This document shows, piece by piece, positions 1 through 9,527 of a stretch of 64,000 nucleotides of DNA. The stretch comes from Plenodomus lindquistii. Its lineage: Eukaryota; Ascomycota; Dothideomycetes; Pleosporales; Leptosphaeriaceae. Location: assembly GCA_025504975.1 (NCBI GenBank), contig JANUWI010000013.1, positions 806,001-870,000 of the forward strand. The letters run 5' to 3'. The notes under the pieces were generated by a model. That model saw nothing but the letters and a program-made list of their open reading frames with translations, made no database searches and was not told the DNA's origin. Every line of letters begins with the position of its first letter. The stretch's first letter is position 1. The position numbers and the translations under genes are program-made.

Positions 1-275
1 CTCCCGATCCCAGTCCTCTCCCCCATACCGTTGATTCCTGCGCTTGATCAACCTCTGCTCCAGGTATCATCGCTGTCGGACCTTCTAACTGTCCCGGCGC
101 TGTCGCTTCCCCTTTTAACTCCTGCTGTGCTCCCAGATATTGCGCCTATTGCATCAGTTATACCCACACTAGCTGCCGACCTTCCAATCCCAGTACTCTC
201 CTCCATACCGTTGATTCCTGCGCTTGATCAACCTCCGCTCCAGGTACCACCGCTGTCGGACCTTCCAGCTGTCCC
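1..275 (+). repeat. 180-bp coding tandem repeat, last two units
   Basis: Bases 1-95 and 181-275 are nearly identical (about ten differences in 95 bases, mostly at third codon positions), giving a 180-bp, 60-codon period inside the reading frame. More copies may lie upstream. The second unit decays after about base 275 into non-repeated coding sequence. Confidence 0.75.
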
Positions 276-909
276 TATCGGCAATCTTCCCGCAGAAGTA
301 TCGAATATCTTACCTGTCGTGAACGATGCGGCAAGCAATTTGCCGATAGGCATCCCTGAAGTGGTACCCGCCGTTCCATTGAGCAATCCCCTCCTACCGG
401 CAGGATTACCCAACATACCTTTGCCTGATACACTTCCAGGACTGCCAGAAGTTTTCCCAGAAATCAACAGCCCAACAGGCGAATCAGTCAACGGAATTCC
501 CGGTGCCGTAGCCATAGACCTTCCAGTTGGCCAACCCAGCGGTCTCCCCACCATCTCTAGCCTCAACCTCCCTACCCTGCCCCTCACACCATCTGTTCCG
601 CTCGGCAACCCCATCTCCAGCGGCACAGTCTTCGACAACGCTCACGACTGGACATTCTTCTCCAATGGCCTGGTACAAGTTGATCAGACCTTCCTATCTC
701 CACTCACCGGTGTGCTTGAAAGCATCTTACCTGACGGAACGATTGTGGGTTTGTATATAGATGGGCTGCACATTGGTTTCCAGATAGTGATTTATCCTGC
801 TGCTTTTCAGTTTCTGGTCACGCAGTTTGGGTGGGCGCTTTTGCCGGCGCAGGTCTTGGGAGGGGGGGCGATTGAGTTTTCGCGACTGAAGAGACCACAT
901 AGTCAATGA
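1..909 (+). CDS. Pro/Leu-rich repeat protein, 3' end only
   Basis: The frame is open from the first base of the window, so the gene begins upstream and only the last 302 codons are visible. The product is dominated by Pro, Leu, Ile and Val with regularly spaced LP and IP dipeptides, for example IPALDQP occurring twice 60 residues apart. About 200 residues of this low-complexity region are followed by a more ordinary C-terminal part from about residue 205 with aromatic and acidic residues (DNAHDWTFFSNG) and a hydrophobic stretch near the end. No catalytic motif or known domain is recognised. Repetitive Pro-rich proteins of this type in fungi are often extracellular or wall-associated, but the N-terminus, where a signal peptide would lie, is outside the window, so location is unknown. 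The TTG codon at 31 is not a credible start. Confidence 0.6.
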   Translation, partial: LPIPVLSPIPLIPALDQPLLQVSSLSDLLTVPALSLPLLTPAVLPDIAPIASVIPTLAADLPIPVLSSIPLIPALDQPPLQVPPLSDLPAVPIGNLPAEVSNILPVVNDAASNLPIGIPEVVPAVPLSNPLLPAGLPNIPLPDTLPGLPEVFPEINSPTGESVNGIPGAVAIDLPVGQPSGLPTISSLNLPTLPLTPSVPLGNPISSGTVFDNAHDWTFFSNGLVQVDQTFLSPLTGVLESILPDGTIVGLYIDGLHIGFQIVIYPAAFQFLVTQFGWALLPAQVLGGGAIEFSRLKRPHSQ

Positions 910-1309
910 GATGGTAGGATCGTTCATCCCACGGATTAGGGCTTCGTTTGAAGAAGTGCTTCGAGAAGCATGTCGGATTAGAAGCCTTGCGTGATACTAG
1001 GGATGTTTTACTGGAAGAATAGAGTTTTATTGGAGTAGGATGGTTGTACTATTTGAGCAAACCTCTTATGCATAGCTTAACTCTAAAGGGTATAAGCTCG
1101 TTGAGCCTCGCTGGAACTGTTTGTCCAAGCCACTCAAAACTTGTCCAAAATGCGGCTTACCCTAATGCTACTACAAGCCTGGATCACGCAAGTTTATATA
1201 GGTTCTGGACCTACAGCGTCATCTTCTCGCTGGAGATTTCCGTCGCAATTTGGTTTCTTGTACACACAGGCTTCCAGAGACGTACCTTTTTATGGTTCTA
1301 AGCACGACC
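910..1309. other. Convergent intergenic spacer
   Basis: Four hundred bases between the 3' ends of the repeat protein and the SET gene. It presumably holds both 3' UTRs. I see no gene or repeat in it. Confidence 0.5.
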
Positions 1310-2263
1310 TCAAGTAAGTCTGGATCGTTTCCGTGGACGCTGATCATCATCTTGGTAATCGCCATCTTCCGATTCCTCCTGAGGTGCAGGAGGAGGTGGA
1401 AATCTACAGTTTTCTTCCCCGCAATAGCAATCAAAGTCCCATGGTTGACCGTCATCCCAGCCATAGTCTATTGTGATTTCCTCGCCCGCTTTGACATCAC
1501 GGTACGTTCCGACAGATATGACGCGATGGCCCATACCACAACGTGCTTCAAACAGGCCGGCATTAGAATCACACGAATGGTTAAAGAATCGGGCCACTGA
1601 GCCTGTTCGAGCTGCGTCGAGATATGCACGCCCGGTTAGCGCGCTATTCACAGTAGGTACGGACCAGCCAATCGCCATTTCGAGACCATACTCGGAATCG
1701 GAATTGTCTTTGTAGGGAAGCAGGTCGCCGGTATAAGCGCTTATGGCGGTATCCTTGGGTATGTCATTGATGGCTATGACGCCGATGCCTTTTTCTTTGA
1801 CCTTTTTCAACATAAGATTATGTCTCCAGAATCTCATCATGCTATCTCCCCATTCAGTGTGCGAGCAAGCGCATGCATTGGTTGTGCGACAGAGCACGCA
1901 CAACTCAGCCTGTGACGGTTGTAGTAGTTGGAAACGACTAGTCGGAGGCCAAGGTCCTCGGCTCACCCATTGCGAAGGCTTTGGAGCTGTCGGCCAGCCA
2001 CTGTTGGGATTTACTACAATGTAGTTTGTGAGTGTTGGGAAATAGTGATATCCTGTGCCGGATGTGTTCCGGATACGTTTGATCGGGTGACCGTTGTCGT
2101 CATGGTGATAAAAGTACCTGTTGCCTGTCAATGTATTGCTGTAGAGACGATGCATTAAAATCCGGAGCTCGGCTTGAGTAAGGGGTTGATTGGGACGAGC
2201 TGCTAGTTCTGTCCGAATTCTAAGGAACACTTGACGTTGGGTAGGCATATGGTATCGAGCCAT
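1310..2263 (-). CDS. SET-domain protein (putative lysine methyltransferase)
   Basis: An uninterrupted 317-residue protein starting at an ATG. The SET domain spans about residues 150-270: the N-terminal SET strand with GIGVIAINDIPKDTAI, the cofactor/knot motif RFFNHSC at 225-231, and the catalytic-core motif GEEITIDYGWD at 260-270. It is followed by a post-SET-like cluster CYCGEENC at 279-286, which in this family helps bind zinc next to the active site. S-adenosylmethionine-dependent lysine methylation is therefore likely; the substrate (histone or other) cannot be told. Residues 1-140 are not recognised but contain CxxC and CxC pairs near 122-133 that might bind metal. The tail is acidic and then basic (RPRKRSR), a possible nuclear signal. 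There is no pre-SET, chromo or AWS domain, so it does not match the main H3K4, H3K9 or H3K36 enzymes. Confidence 0.85.
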   Translation of the reverse strand: MARYHMPTQRQVFLRIRTELAARPNQPLTQAELRILMHRLYSNTLTGNRYFYHHDDNGHPIKRIRNTSGTGYHYFPTLTNYIVVNPNSGWPTAPKPSQWVSRGPWPPTSRFQLLQPSQAELCVLCRTTNACACSHTEWGDSMMRFWRHNLMLKKVKEKGIGVIAINDIPKDTAISAYTGDLLPYKDNSDSEYGLEMAIGWSVPTVNSALTGRAYLDAARTGSVARFFNHSCDSNAGLFEARCGMGHRVISVGTYRDVKAGEEITIDYGWDDGQPWDFDCYCGEENCRFPPPPAPQEESEDGDYQDDDQRPRKRSRLT

Positions 2264-3656
2264 TTATCCTGAATAATTGACGTTTTTGGGCCGCTAGATT
2301 TGGTGTAGGCTTTGGGTCTGGCGATGACACACAATTGATATGGTGGGTTGTTCAAACTCCCTGCGACTCTACGACATATGTTTAGAGAGTCCTTCCAGCA
2401 TTCTGGATCCAGACTCGTCCTCGCACTATAGTAATGAATCCTTCAGATGTTGATAAGGAACAAGCGGACAAAGAAACGCCATGCGCATTGTGACGCGGGG
2501 ACAGATGAGTACTTTTATTCATGATGGAGTTCAGAACAAGAGTTAAGGTGTTCGAGCACAATGTTTTTGAGAGCGGGGTAAAGATGTGGTCTTGGATAGC
2601 AGGCATGGTCAAGTGTACCTACACTAGTCTCCACTGGGGACTCACTGTGATCCTCAAATACCTCTGTTATTGTTGATTATTGACCACATGCGAGAATTGG
2701 AGGATTTTGTTAATTTTGTGTTCAAGGAGATGTCCATTGTATTGGGGAAGATCGTTGCCTAGGAATATGGTCATGAAGAAAGATATCGCGCAACACTTCA
2801 AAGCCTGTTGGTCCTACGATATGTTCAAGAGCTGATCATGGGCTCCCTTCAAGCTTGAACTTGCCTGACTCGTTTTGACTGCGGTGGTGTTCAAAGTGAA
2901 TGTGTATCATAGTGATGTCTATGTGTATTTATTTTGTATAGGCAGCCACAACTTCGACAGCGCGAGTCAATGAGTCCCGAAGGACTTCTTAGAGCCTTTC
3001 ACCTCAAAGGAAGAGTGAATACAGCGGGCCGATGAAACTAAATTGAGGTGTTAACTCTGTCTCTTTCGTATCTGCATGCTGAGGTTGTGCATTTAGCGAT
3101 AGCCCGGGATTGCGGAGCAAATACGACCCGCCAACATGTCCTTAGACCTTGTCCATACACATTAATGCGTATGTACCAAAGCATTACGTTTGACGTCCGC
3201 TCTTTCTTCCCTCTGCGTTTTTCATCCAAGCGCTTGCGAGATCCTGTTGGCCGTCGAAGTTCGCAAATGCTTAACGCCTTGTACCATAATGCTTGATCAA
3301 ATGCCAGCCCCGCACATTCGGCCCGTTGAGAATCAGGGTGGAGATCAATCCTACGCATGCCGGGTTCATAGATGCTCTACCTGAGCCCAAATCAGCGCCT
3401 AAGAAATGTGTAAACTATAGTGTTAGGAGTCCTGTCAAAACTCGATGATGTATTAGCAAGGTAGGCTTAGGAAAATGTATCGCGTCTGCCTTGGCCGAGA
3501 AGGGAGTTCAGCTCATCACCAAAACGGGCAAGCCGAGGCTAATTCAAGGCGTCCAGTATTGCTGCGCCCTGTTGTCTCATATCGAGATGCTATAGAAAGT
3601 CTCGCGTCCCAACATCTCAAATCTTGAAGTACAATCACGAAAAAGCGAATTATACA
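2264..3656. other. Intergenic region between divergent genes
   Basis: About 1.4 kb separating the starts of the SET gene and the Cys-module gene. It must hold both promoters. Short open frames here have no recognisable features, and I see no repeat. Confidence 0.5.
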
Positions 3657-5600
3657 ATGAGTAGCGGCCCGCCACCGCTGCCGCCTCGACGGAACAAGGA
3701 CTTCGCTCCACCATTACCACCACGACAGCAGAGTCGGTCTGCAGATGCATCGCAGCAGAAATCTGCATCAAATGGTGGTGCAACACGATCTTCCGCTGCC
3801 TGCCGGTTCTATAGGCCTGAGACGCCCCCCACCAACATCCCCGCTTCCCAAGCCAGCGAGTACATCTATCACGAAGATTGCATGGGTCAGATGGCCATGC
3901 CGGTTTTCTGGTTCAGAAGCAGTGTGGCGCCTGATTTCCTTGCGTGCGCCACCTGTTTTGAGCAGCACATCCGTTATACTCCATTGGCCGCATCTTTCAC
4001 TGGAAGAATCGAAGAGCTTGGAGCGTACGGGGTTTGTCTGTTCGGTTGTCCCAGGGTGCAAGATATTTTGTGGCCACCTAGCAAACGATCTTACGGCTTA
4101 GCTGAGATTCATGCGTACATGGTCCAGCGTACCAAAATCCCCCGTTGCAAAGGAGTGGTGGGCTTGAACGGCGCCGAAGCTCGGGCCGTTGGTATGAAAT
4201 GGTTCACGTTCGCGCAGAATGCAATACCCCAATTTCTGGCCTGTCAAGCTTGTGTAGAAGATCATGTCGTGGGTACGAGATACCAAGACATGTTTGTTCC
4301 AAGAATGGACACCCAGGGTGATGGGGATCAATGGGCTTGTGACCTGATCATGCCATACACTCAACGCCTCGTCAAATGGGCATCACAATCTGGAGACTGG
4401 TCCGCGTTGCTGAATGGCATCAAGCGTCGATTATCAGTCGCTCCCTGTCCATCCAGAAGTCCTGTCAAAGCCAGCACCAAGACTTGGTATCGGCCCACAG
4501 CGTGGCCGCATGCTTCAGTCTGTGAAGAATGCTATCTCGACCATGTGGCGGTAACTGCAATCGACAAAGATTTTGGCCCTGCGCCGGTACCCCCAGAGGC
4601 GCGCGAGACTGAATGGACCTGTGATCTCGCAGGCATGCCAGCGCGAGGGGCTGTCGATACGGCAGTAAGTCGCAAGGACTCTGCCCTGCTTCACAAGTTC
4701 TTCACTGTCCTCATGGCATACCCGTCGTGTACCCCCAAGGGCATCGCTGGTACCAAATGGTATACTCTGAAAGGCGGCTGTCCGAATTTCGACATCTGCG
4801 CCGTATGCTACACTGGACTTGTCGAGACGTTCTACCTCGAGGGCGAGTTCCAGATGCGAAATGACGTTCCATCGGACCAAATCCTCGGATGTGACTTCTG
4901 TATCGGCATGCCGCGAGCAGCCCAGTACCTGAGGAAGTTTGCTCAAACGCTTGTGTCGCCACATTTCGAGACCTTCACCTCATACGTGCGTCGAACGGCG
5001 CACTTCTTGCCATGTCGGCCGACCGAAGGTATCAAGCATGCCGCATGGTGGAGACTCGATGGCACTCAGAAGTTTGTTGCTTGTGAGGATTGCTACGAAA
5101 GTGTTGTGCGCGAAACGACTTGTAGCAACATGTTCACAATGGTTGGGATCGTAGACGGGCCAGTGAAATGCTGCATGTACTCCACGAACATGCGGCAACG
5201 CTACAACAACCTCTGCGCAGTTAATACTCAGACTGCTCGCGCAAATTTTGTCGCATACGCAAACCACCGTCAAGCGGTATATGAACAGACTGTACCGGAA
5301 ATCAACAATCTCCTCGCGCAGGCACGCATCGCACTGATGCAGCAACGGATGCATAACACATCCAGCTCTTTCTATCTCAACCTTGATGGGATTGTTGGTA
5401 ATGCGAATGGCATTAACTATGGCCCGGTCAGCCCGTACAAGACTGTGTGGCAGAGTTCGGCATCGGGAAACGTGTATAACACATCGTTCGGTATCGACGG
5501 GGAAAACTATGCTGCAAAAGGCAGAGCGGCTGCCCAGGGTGTCTATAGCAATACGGCTCGGATCAGCATGCTGGAGAGTGCTTGGGCGGAGGTCGAGTGA
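3657..5600 (+). CDS. Five-module Cys/Trp repeat protein with Pro-rich N-terminus
   Basis: A 647-residue single-exon protein; the ATG at 3657 is used because the longer frame begins only with TTG. The N-terminus has two PPLPPR motifs, resembling ligands of SH3 domains. Then comes a module repeated five times: an aromatic pair starting with Trp at residues 85, 182, 277, 368 and 464 (WF, WF, WY, WY, WW), a Phe or Ser about 8-12 residues later, a CxxC pair, a short acidic/aromatic stretch, and a further Cys about 30 residues on (WACD, WTCD, LGCD, VKCC). Module spacing is 97, 95, 91 and 96 residues. The four-Cys layout suggests one metal site per module, which is inference. The last 130 residues have no Cys repeats and are rich in Asn, Ser and Tyr. 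I see no signal peptide or membrane segment. I cannot assign a function. Confidence 0.8.
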   Translation: MSSGPPPLPPRRNKDFAPPLPPRQQSRSADASQQKSASNGGATRSSAACRFYRPETPPTNIPASQASEYIYHEDCMGQMAMPVFWFRSSVAPDFLACATCFEQHIRYTPLAASFTGRIEELGAYGVCLFGCPRVQDILWPPSKRSYGLAEIHAYMVQRTKIPRCKGVVGLNGAEARAVGMKWFTFAQNAIPQFLACQACVEDHVVGTRYQDMFVPRMDTQGDGDQWACDLIMPYTQRLVKWASQSGDWSALLNGIKRRLSVAPCPSRSPVKASTKTWYRPTAWPHASVCEECYLDHVAVTAIDKDFGPAPVPPEARETEWTCDLAGMPARGAVDTAVSRKDSALLHKFFTVLMAYPSCTPKGIAGTKWYTLKGGCPNFDICAVCYTGLVETFYLEGEFQMRNDVPSDQILGCDFCIGMPRAAQYLRKFAQTLVSPHFETFTSYVRRTAHFLPCRPTEGIKHAAWWRLDGTQKFVACEDCYESVVRETTCSNMFTMVGIVDGPVKCCMYSTNMRQRYNNLCAVNTQTARANFVAYANHRQAVYEQTVPEINNLLAQARIALMQQRMHNTSSSFYLNLDGIVGNANGINYGPVSPYKTVWQSSASGNVYNTSFGIDGENYAAKGRAAAQGVYSNTARISMLESAWAEVE

Positions 5601-6029
5601 GGAGATTCAATAGCATTGGGCCTTTCCGATCCATGTGGAGACATCTCCCAAAGACAGCGGACTTGTGACCTCTGCAGCGAGTCGGCCCGTCATAGTTTAG
5701 CAGACTTTGTCAAACTTGCAATGTAGGATTTCTGTTAGCGGATGTGTGTGCGATGCGGAGCGTGAGTGGTAATAATTCTGACCGGTTAATATACCAAGTG
5801 CTCCGCGTCTGACTGGGAATAGCCGCCCAAGATTTCCGCACAGCATGCTGGGAGCTACGCACGACGTTCCCACTACGCTTCCATAAACCCGGTATGCTGC
5901 CATCTCAAATCCGGGATTGAGAGAGATCGCCGTGCCTGATTAGCCAAGTGCGCTCCTTCAATTTGATATAAAGAGCTCTAGGGCGCAGCTTCTGAGCTCT
6001 CAAGGTGTGGAGGATTACTCACTTCTGCC
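5601..6029. other. Promoter region of the CE1 esterase gene
   Basis: Intergenic, with the 3' end of the Cys-module gene on the left and a TATA-like element near 5965. No open frame of interest. Confidence 0.5.
5965..5973 (+). promoter_or_regulatory. Probable TATA box of the CE1 esterase
   Basis: The sequence GATATAAAG lies 57 bases upstream of the ATG at 6030, a spacing that would put transcription start at about 5995. Inferred from sequence only. Confidence 0.45.
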
Positions 6030-6965
6030 ATGATGCTAAAGTCTACCTTTGTCCTCCTTCTTGCAGCAGCCGCAAGTGCTCAGCTCACATCAAAACTCAC
6101 GGAGATCACCGGCTTCGGGCCCAATCCTCGCAATGTTTCCATGTACATTTACGTTCCAGCAAACCTCGCTCCGAATGCACCAATCTTGGTCTCACCACAT
6201 TGGTGCCACGGAACAGCGCAAAACGTCTTCGACTACCGTCCATGGGCCTCTCTGGGTGATCAATTTGGGTTCATTTCGATCTACCCAAACACATCAAACC
6301 CTGATCAATGTTGGGATGTGAGCAGCAAGCAGTCTTTATCGCACAACGGTGGCGGAGATGCGCTGGGTATCGTCTCGATGATCAAATGGACACTTGAGAA
6401 GTATCACGCCGACAAAGACCGTGTCTTTGTTACTGGAACCAGTTCTGGAGCCATGATGACGAACGTTTTAATTGGCAGCTATCCTGACGTCTTCGCGGCT
6501 GGAAGCGCTTGGGCAGGTGTTGCTTTTGGATGTTTCGCGGGAGATGGTTACGATGTATGGAGCGATGCATGTGCGACTGGCAAAATCATCAAAACGGGAC
6601 GTGAGTGGGCAGCTATCGTCAAAAGTGCTTTCCCAGGATACAGAGGCTTCCGTCCCAAGATGCAGGTCTTGCACGGGTCACTCGACAACGTTCTGTATCC
6701 TCAGAACCTGCAAGAAGAGATTAAGCAGTGGACCAACGTGCTTGGTGTCGGCAAGAATCCGACACAGATAAGCAACAATACGCCTATTGCTGGATGGACA
6801 CGTTCCAGATATGGTCATAAGTTCGAGGCTTATGAGGCGGCTGGGGTCGATCATAATATCCCTACGGATGACAGTACAGTTAATGTGGTTATCGACTTCT
6901 TCGACTTGAAGTGTCAAGGACCAAAGTGCTTCTCGCGAAGGTCGAAAACAGCGGGCGATTATTGA
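6030..6965 (+). CDS. Secreted CE1-type esterase (acetylxylan/feruloyl esterase family)
   Basis: A 311-residue intronless gene. Residues 1-17 form a clear signal peptide (MMLKSTFVLL then AAAASAQ), so the enzyme is secreted. It shows the alpha/beta-hydrolase fold of the PHB-depolymerase-like CE1 esterases: an oxyanion region around LVSPHWCHGTAQ (53-64), the nucleophile elbow GTSSG with Ser138, the acid in HGSLDN (Asp219) and the catalytic His275 in GVDHNIP. Enzymes of this group remove acetyl or feruloyl groups from xylan, so this probably takes part in plant-wall breakdown with the GH51 and GH28 genes in this window. No carbohydrate-binding module follows; the C-terminus ends in a short basic stretch. 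The exact substrate cannot be read from sequence. Two adjacent ATGs (6030, 6033) give equivalent starts. Confidence 0.88.
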   Translation: MMLKSTFVLLLAAAASAQLTSKLTEITGFGPNPRNVSMYIYVPANLAPNAPILVSPHWCHGTAQNVFDYRPWASLGDQFGFISIYPNTSNPDQCWDVSSKQSLSHNGGGDALGIVSMIKWTLEKYHADKDRVFVTGTSSGAMMTNVLIGSYPDVFAAGSAWAGVAFGCFAGDGYDVWSDACATGKIIKTGREWAAIVKSAFPGYRGFRPKMQVLHGSLDNVLYPQNLQEEIKQWTNVLGVGKNPTQISNNTPIAGWTRSRYGHKFEAYEAAGVDHNIPTDDSTVNVVIDFFDLKCQGPKCFSRRSKTAGDY

Positions 6966-7995
6966 GAATCAGCCATCCGAGACTCCGAATAAATAGCTGA
7001 TAACTCACCATTCAAGTTCGCTCCTCTTCTCTCTGACATTATGATACTATATCTGTCGCCCAAATTTTAAGACTCCTCGGCTTGAACTGTTGCTATGCTG
7101 TCATGCATGGACGAAAAGCAGCGATGGCTGCTTCCAGGAGTTCTTGGTACTGTTTTCTGCACTGCTATGGGGAATCATGACGGCTGCGAGCACCTTTGCT
7201 CTTGATACACATGTAGACATGTGACGAGTTTCATTCTACTTGACATGCGTCTGAGCTAATTATTACATGCAATAGTCTCTTCCTCCAAATGGGGGCCTTC
7301 ACCATTCCCGATGACAGCTTGCCTGACAAACTATGAACTTACCAGGCGATGCACAAGCATTCTTAGGGTACAATCTCTTTGACTCCGAAAACCAAACAAT
7401 TCAACGTAGGAGCCGAAAGTGGCTTGCTCCTACTGTGTAATGTGCGAGACATGTCGCATCCTTACCCCATTTGAGAGTAATTACCACAAGAGCCGAAGCG
7501 GAGGAGCTGCTGTAACGAGATGGGAAGGATTGATAATCATTGACACAAAGTAGTTCGCCATCATTGAGCGTGGCGGGATAGTTATATATTTTCCACGTCA
7601 GCGCGACGGCACGACGGCTCGGGTAGCGTTATTCTTTGTCAAGGTCAACTTCCACAATCTCCGTATATCACATTTCGCTCAGATGAATTTCTTCAGTCAG
7701 AACAGACTCATGTCTTCGGTTAAGAGGCTGTTCCAGACTGTGCATTCCCCACTTGAATATGGGCCAGACAATTACGAGTCTCCCAAACCGCAGCATGCTG
7801 TCAGACCACAAGGAGATGTTACTTCGATCTCACGAACTGTAGCTTTGTGAATTGAAACAAAATATCTACGCCAGCCGTCAACAATATCGGCTTGCGTAAT
7901 CGGGAGAAACCGTAAGACCCTGGCCATCACTTGTGCTATTTCATTCCAGCGCTTGAAGTCTGATCACTCTAATAGACTTGCATACGGGATATACT
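6966..7995. other. Intergenic, no gene seen
   Basis: About 1 kb with many stops in all frames. I see nothing I can support. Confidence 0.4.
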
Positions 7996-8147
7996 CACAT
8001 CGGATTGAACCTCTGCTTACTTCCGTATCGTATCAGAGAAACACCGACCTATTGAAGTATCAGAACTGCGCAGATCCTCTTTGACCATTACATAGTACGC
8101 TCTTCTTCGGTATAATACGGAAACTAGAAGGGGTTCAATCCGATGTG
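7996..8147. mobile_element. Short inverted-repeat element (MITE-like), degenerate copy 1
   Basis: The ends 7996-8011 and 8132-8147 are perfect 16-base reverse complements (cacatcggattgaacc). The interior closely matches the element at 39436-39595, sharing for instance the core gtatcagaactgcgcagatc, the left subterminal acttccgtatcgtat and the right subterminal ggtataatacgg. It has no coding capacity. The outermost end sequence present in copy 2 (CAGGGTGTTTTC) is absent or mutated here, so this is the older copy. Confidence 0.75.
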
Positions 8148-9011
8148 TTTAGATAATAATCAAACACAACGGAGTATGAAGCAGTGACAAAGAGCGATTC
8201 GGTAGATTGCACTACACGGCGGTGCTGGCAAACCTGCGCTCTGGTTATTTCACCTGTTCGGGAAGGAGGAAAACTGCTTACTCGAGGAGGAATGAATATT
8301 ACTTACCTGTATTCGAATAGTATACAGTGGTGAGATGCTGGCCAATTGATTCCTGTAGCCCTGAATTTCACTGTTATTCGAGGCTCAGTCAGCAATCACA
8401 ATTAGGGAAAAACCAGGCCGGAGCACCAAATCAGTGCGCAAAAGCGGACGGCGGTGTGCTGCATGCCTGGTCTGAATGACGCGATAGATAGCAGGTCTAT
8501 AATCACCATCAAGTCGAATGCGATGACATCCACAGCTGAAACAATTCCTGTCTGGAAGGCTTCTGGGGTTTCACAACCACGGCTCTCAAATTTATACCGT
8601 GCACTTGCAACATTTCGGGTTTCGAATTCTCGCACCGACTTGCCAAACAAACCACCTCAACCTAGGGCGGGGCGCCTCTCCGCATTCCTTCGTCAATTTG
8701 GTACAAGGTAGAGTGTTCGCTCGGTACTTGACACGCATGTTTGCGGTGCTGTGATCCGTGTTTGCCATCGAGATTGTGGCCAGGCTGTCAAGCATCGCCC
8801 AGAAGGCAGCCTAAGGCGAGGCATGATCTTGGAATGTTTGAGATGTTTAATATGGCATCCCTGTGTGTCCGAAGTGGGTTGTTCATATAAGCCGGTGTTG
8901 TCGCGGTGAACTTTGTGGCATACTCGCACTTACCTTATCCCAGTCAATCAGCCTCATCTCACAACAAAGAGTCAGCGCCGCTCGCAAACTGCAAGTCATC
9001 CCCCGGAAAAG
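8148..9011. other. Intergenic, upstream of the YbjQ-like gene
   Basis: About 860 bases. Short frames on both strands have no recognisable content. An upstream exon of the next gene could lie near 8890-9011, where its frame is open without an ATG. Confidence 0.4.
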
Positions 9012-9527
9012 ATGTTGACAAATCGCCGTTCGACCATGATGGTACCACCAAGCCGGATGCCAAGCTGGCACCCACAGTCGAAGTCGACAACGCCTTGTGC
9101 ACCGCAAGCGCCAGTCGCATTCGACACAGAACTTCCACACAGTCGCATGCCCTCAATTCTCACTTCGACGACATCCGTCTTGCCCGGCCATCGCATCCTA
9201 CGAGTTCTGGGTACAGTCCACGGCACGACAAGCGCAGCACGCAAAGACACCAAGTCCTTCGTCAAGAGCATCGCGAGTACTTTCGGAAGCAGCTGGGGCG
9301 AAGCGAAGAGTGTAACCTCGATCATATACCAAGCCCGCGACCAAGCCATCGACCGATTGGTGAAGGAAGCCATCGCGCAGGGAGCGAATGCGGTTGTGGG
9401 CCTGGAGATACGAGAATCTGAGATTTTGGGTTGCATCGTTGTGAGCGTGAGCGGAACAGCGTGCTGGGTAGAGAAAGAGAGGGAATTGAAGCGGGATAGC
9501 GCTCAAGAAGCAGACCCGTTTCGATGA
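9012..9527 (+). CDS. YbjQ/UPF0145-like domain protein
   Basis: Start at the ATG 9012 gives 171 residues; the frame stays open a further 99 bases upstream but only with a TTG, so an upstream exon cannot be excluded. Residues 1-60 are Ser/Thr/Pro-rich and look disordered. The rest matches the small YbjQ (DUF74, heavy-metal-binding-like) fold: a strand with ILRVLGTVHGTTSAARK, a long helix with YQARDQAIDRLVKEAIAQGA, then the conserved ANAVVGLEIRESEI and the closing strand IVVSVSGTACWV. The family occurs in bacteria and in scattered fungi as a small oligomeric protein of uncertain role. No signal peptide or membrane segment is seen. Function in this organism is not known. Confidence 0.7.
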   Translation: MLTNRRSTMMVPPSRMPSWHPQSKSTTPCAPQAPVAFDTELPHSRMPSILTSTTSVLPGHRILRVLGTVHGTTSAARKDTKSFVKSIASTFGSSWGEAKSVTSIIYQARDQAIDRLVKEAIAQGANAVVGLEIRESEILGCIVVSVSGTACWVEKERELKRDSAQEADPFR

